Assembly (NCBI RefSeq): GCF_913778135.1
Contig: NZ_CAJYVU010000062.1
Location: 1-32,537 of the forward strand
Origin: an uncultured Sphingomonas sp.
GTDB taxonomy: Bacteria > Pseudomonadota > Alphaproteobacteria > Sphingomonadales > Sphingomonadaceae
Length of the DNA stretch: 32,537 nucleotides
Direction of reading: 5' to 3'
Part shown: positions 32,529 to 32,537 of the stretch, in pieces
Numbering within the stretch: the first letter of the stretch is position 1
Layout of the letters: each line of letters starts with the position of its first letter
Program-made: the position numbers and the translations under genes
Notes under the pieces: model-generated
What the model was told of the DNA's origin: nothing
Databases searched by the model: none
The model's input: only the letters and a program-made list of their open reading frames with translations

Positions 32529-32537
32529 GCCGGCCTC

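Noticed and set aside
1-32537. CRISPR array, insertion sequence or rRNA genes
   Set aside because: No regularly spaced direct repeats, transposase motifs or rRNA sequence were found on either strand.

Overview
The window reads as ordinary chromosomal DNA of a high-GC alphaproteobacterium, most likely Sphingomonas or a close sphingomonad. The grounds are gene content and protein style: HslV with an N-terminal extension before its catalytic Thr, an ATP12-family F1-ATPase chaperone, a long L28 protein, a MidA-type methyltransferase, PhaB, and several small glycine-zipper and two-helix membrane proteins. This assignment is an inference; no rRNA is present. I see no transposase, integrase, CRISPR array or phage structural gene.

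Layout. 1-1366 (-): start of the Sec accessory operon, yajC then secD, which runs off the left edge. 1546-1622 (+): tRNA-Pro(GGG). 1721-2758 (+): a two-gene lysis cassette, GH108 muramidase plus 3TM holin. 2763-2951 (-): a small acidic protein. 3123-5002 (+): hslV-hslU, which convergently meet a leftward block at 5028-8284 (lgt, MidA-type methyltransferase, GNAT, pgeF) across a shared hairpin. 8365-14108 (+): acyl-CoA synthetase, an orphan IorB-like molybdenum hydroxylase subunit, hemH and phaB. 14109-14482: a hairpin-rich convergent gap. 14483-18154: glycine-zipper protein (-), phytase-like esterase (+), rpmB (-), small membrane protein and tadA (+), OmpA-family protein (-). 18350-22840 (+): CNNM/CorC-type transporter, then the glutathione-dependent formaldehyde module (frmA, VOC protein, fghA), then gmk. 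22856-24416 (-): HAD phosphatase, small membrane protein and ATP12 chaperone. 24632-24832 (+): small membrane protein. 24837-26914 (-): crcB, an RluA-family pseudouridine synthase and a frameshifted paiB. 27002-29618: lipoprotein (-), small membrane protein (+), glycine-zipper protein, OsmC and a second short glycine-zipper protein (all -). 29778-30488 (+): a CobB-type sirtuin. 30493-32528 (-): dnaJ followed by era.

Themes. The window is dominated by protein quality control and biogenesis (HslUV, DnaJ, ATP12, SecD/YajC, Lgt), translation and RNA modification (tRNA-Pro, TadA, RluA-type enzyme, L28, Era), and envelope proteins carrying glycine zippers. Several leftward operons and one rightward pair use 4-nt stop/start overlaps, mostly GTGA, suggesting translational coupling. 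The most interesting items are the isolated GTA/phage-like lysis pair beside tRNA-Pro, a molybdenum hydroxylase subunit whose usual catalytic Glu is Asp and which has no visible partner subunit, two tandem hairpins with matching loops but different complementary stems, a set of glycine-zipper paralogues, and a GC-repeat frameshift in paiB. I found no clearly new multi-gene system; the strongest candidates are single-gene or RNA-level oddities.
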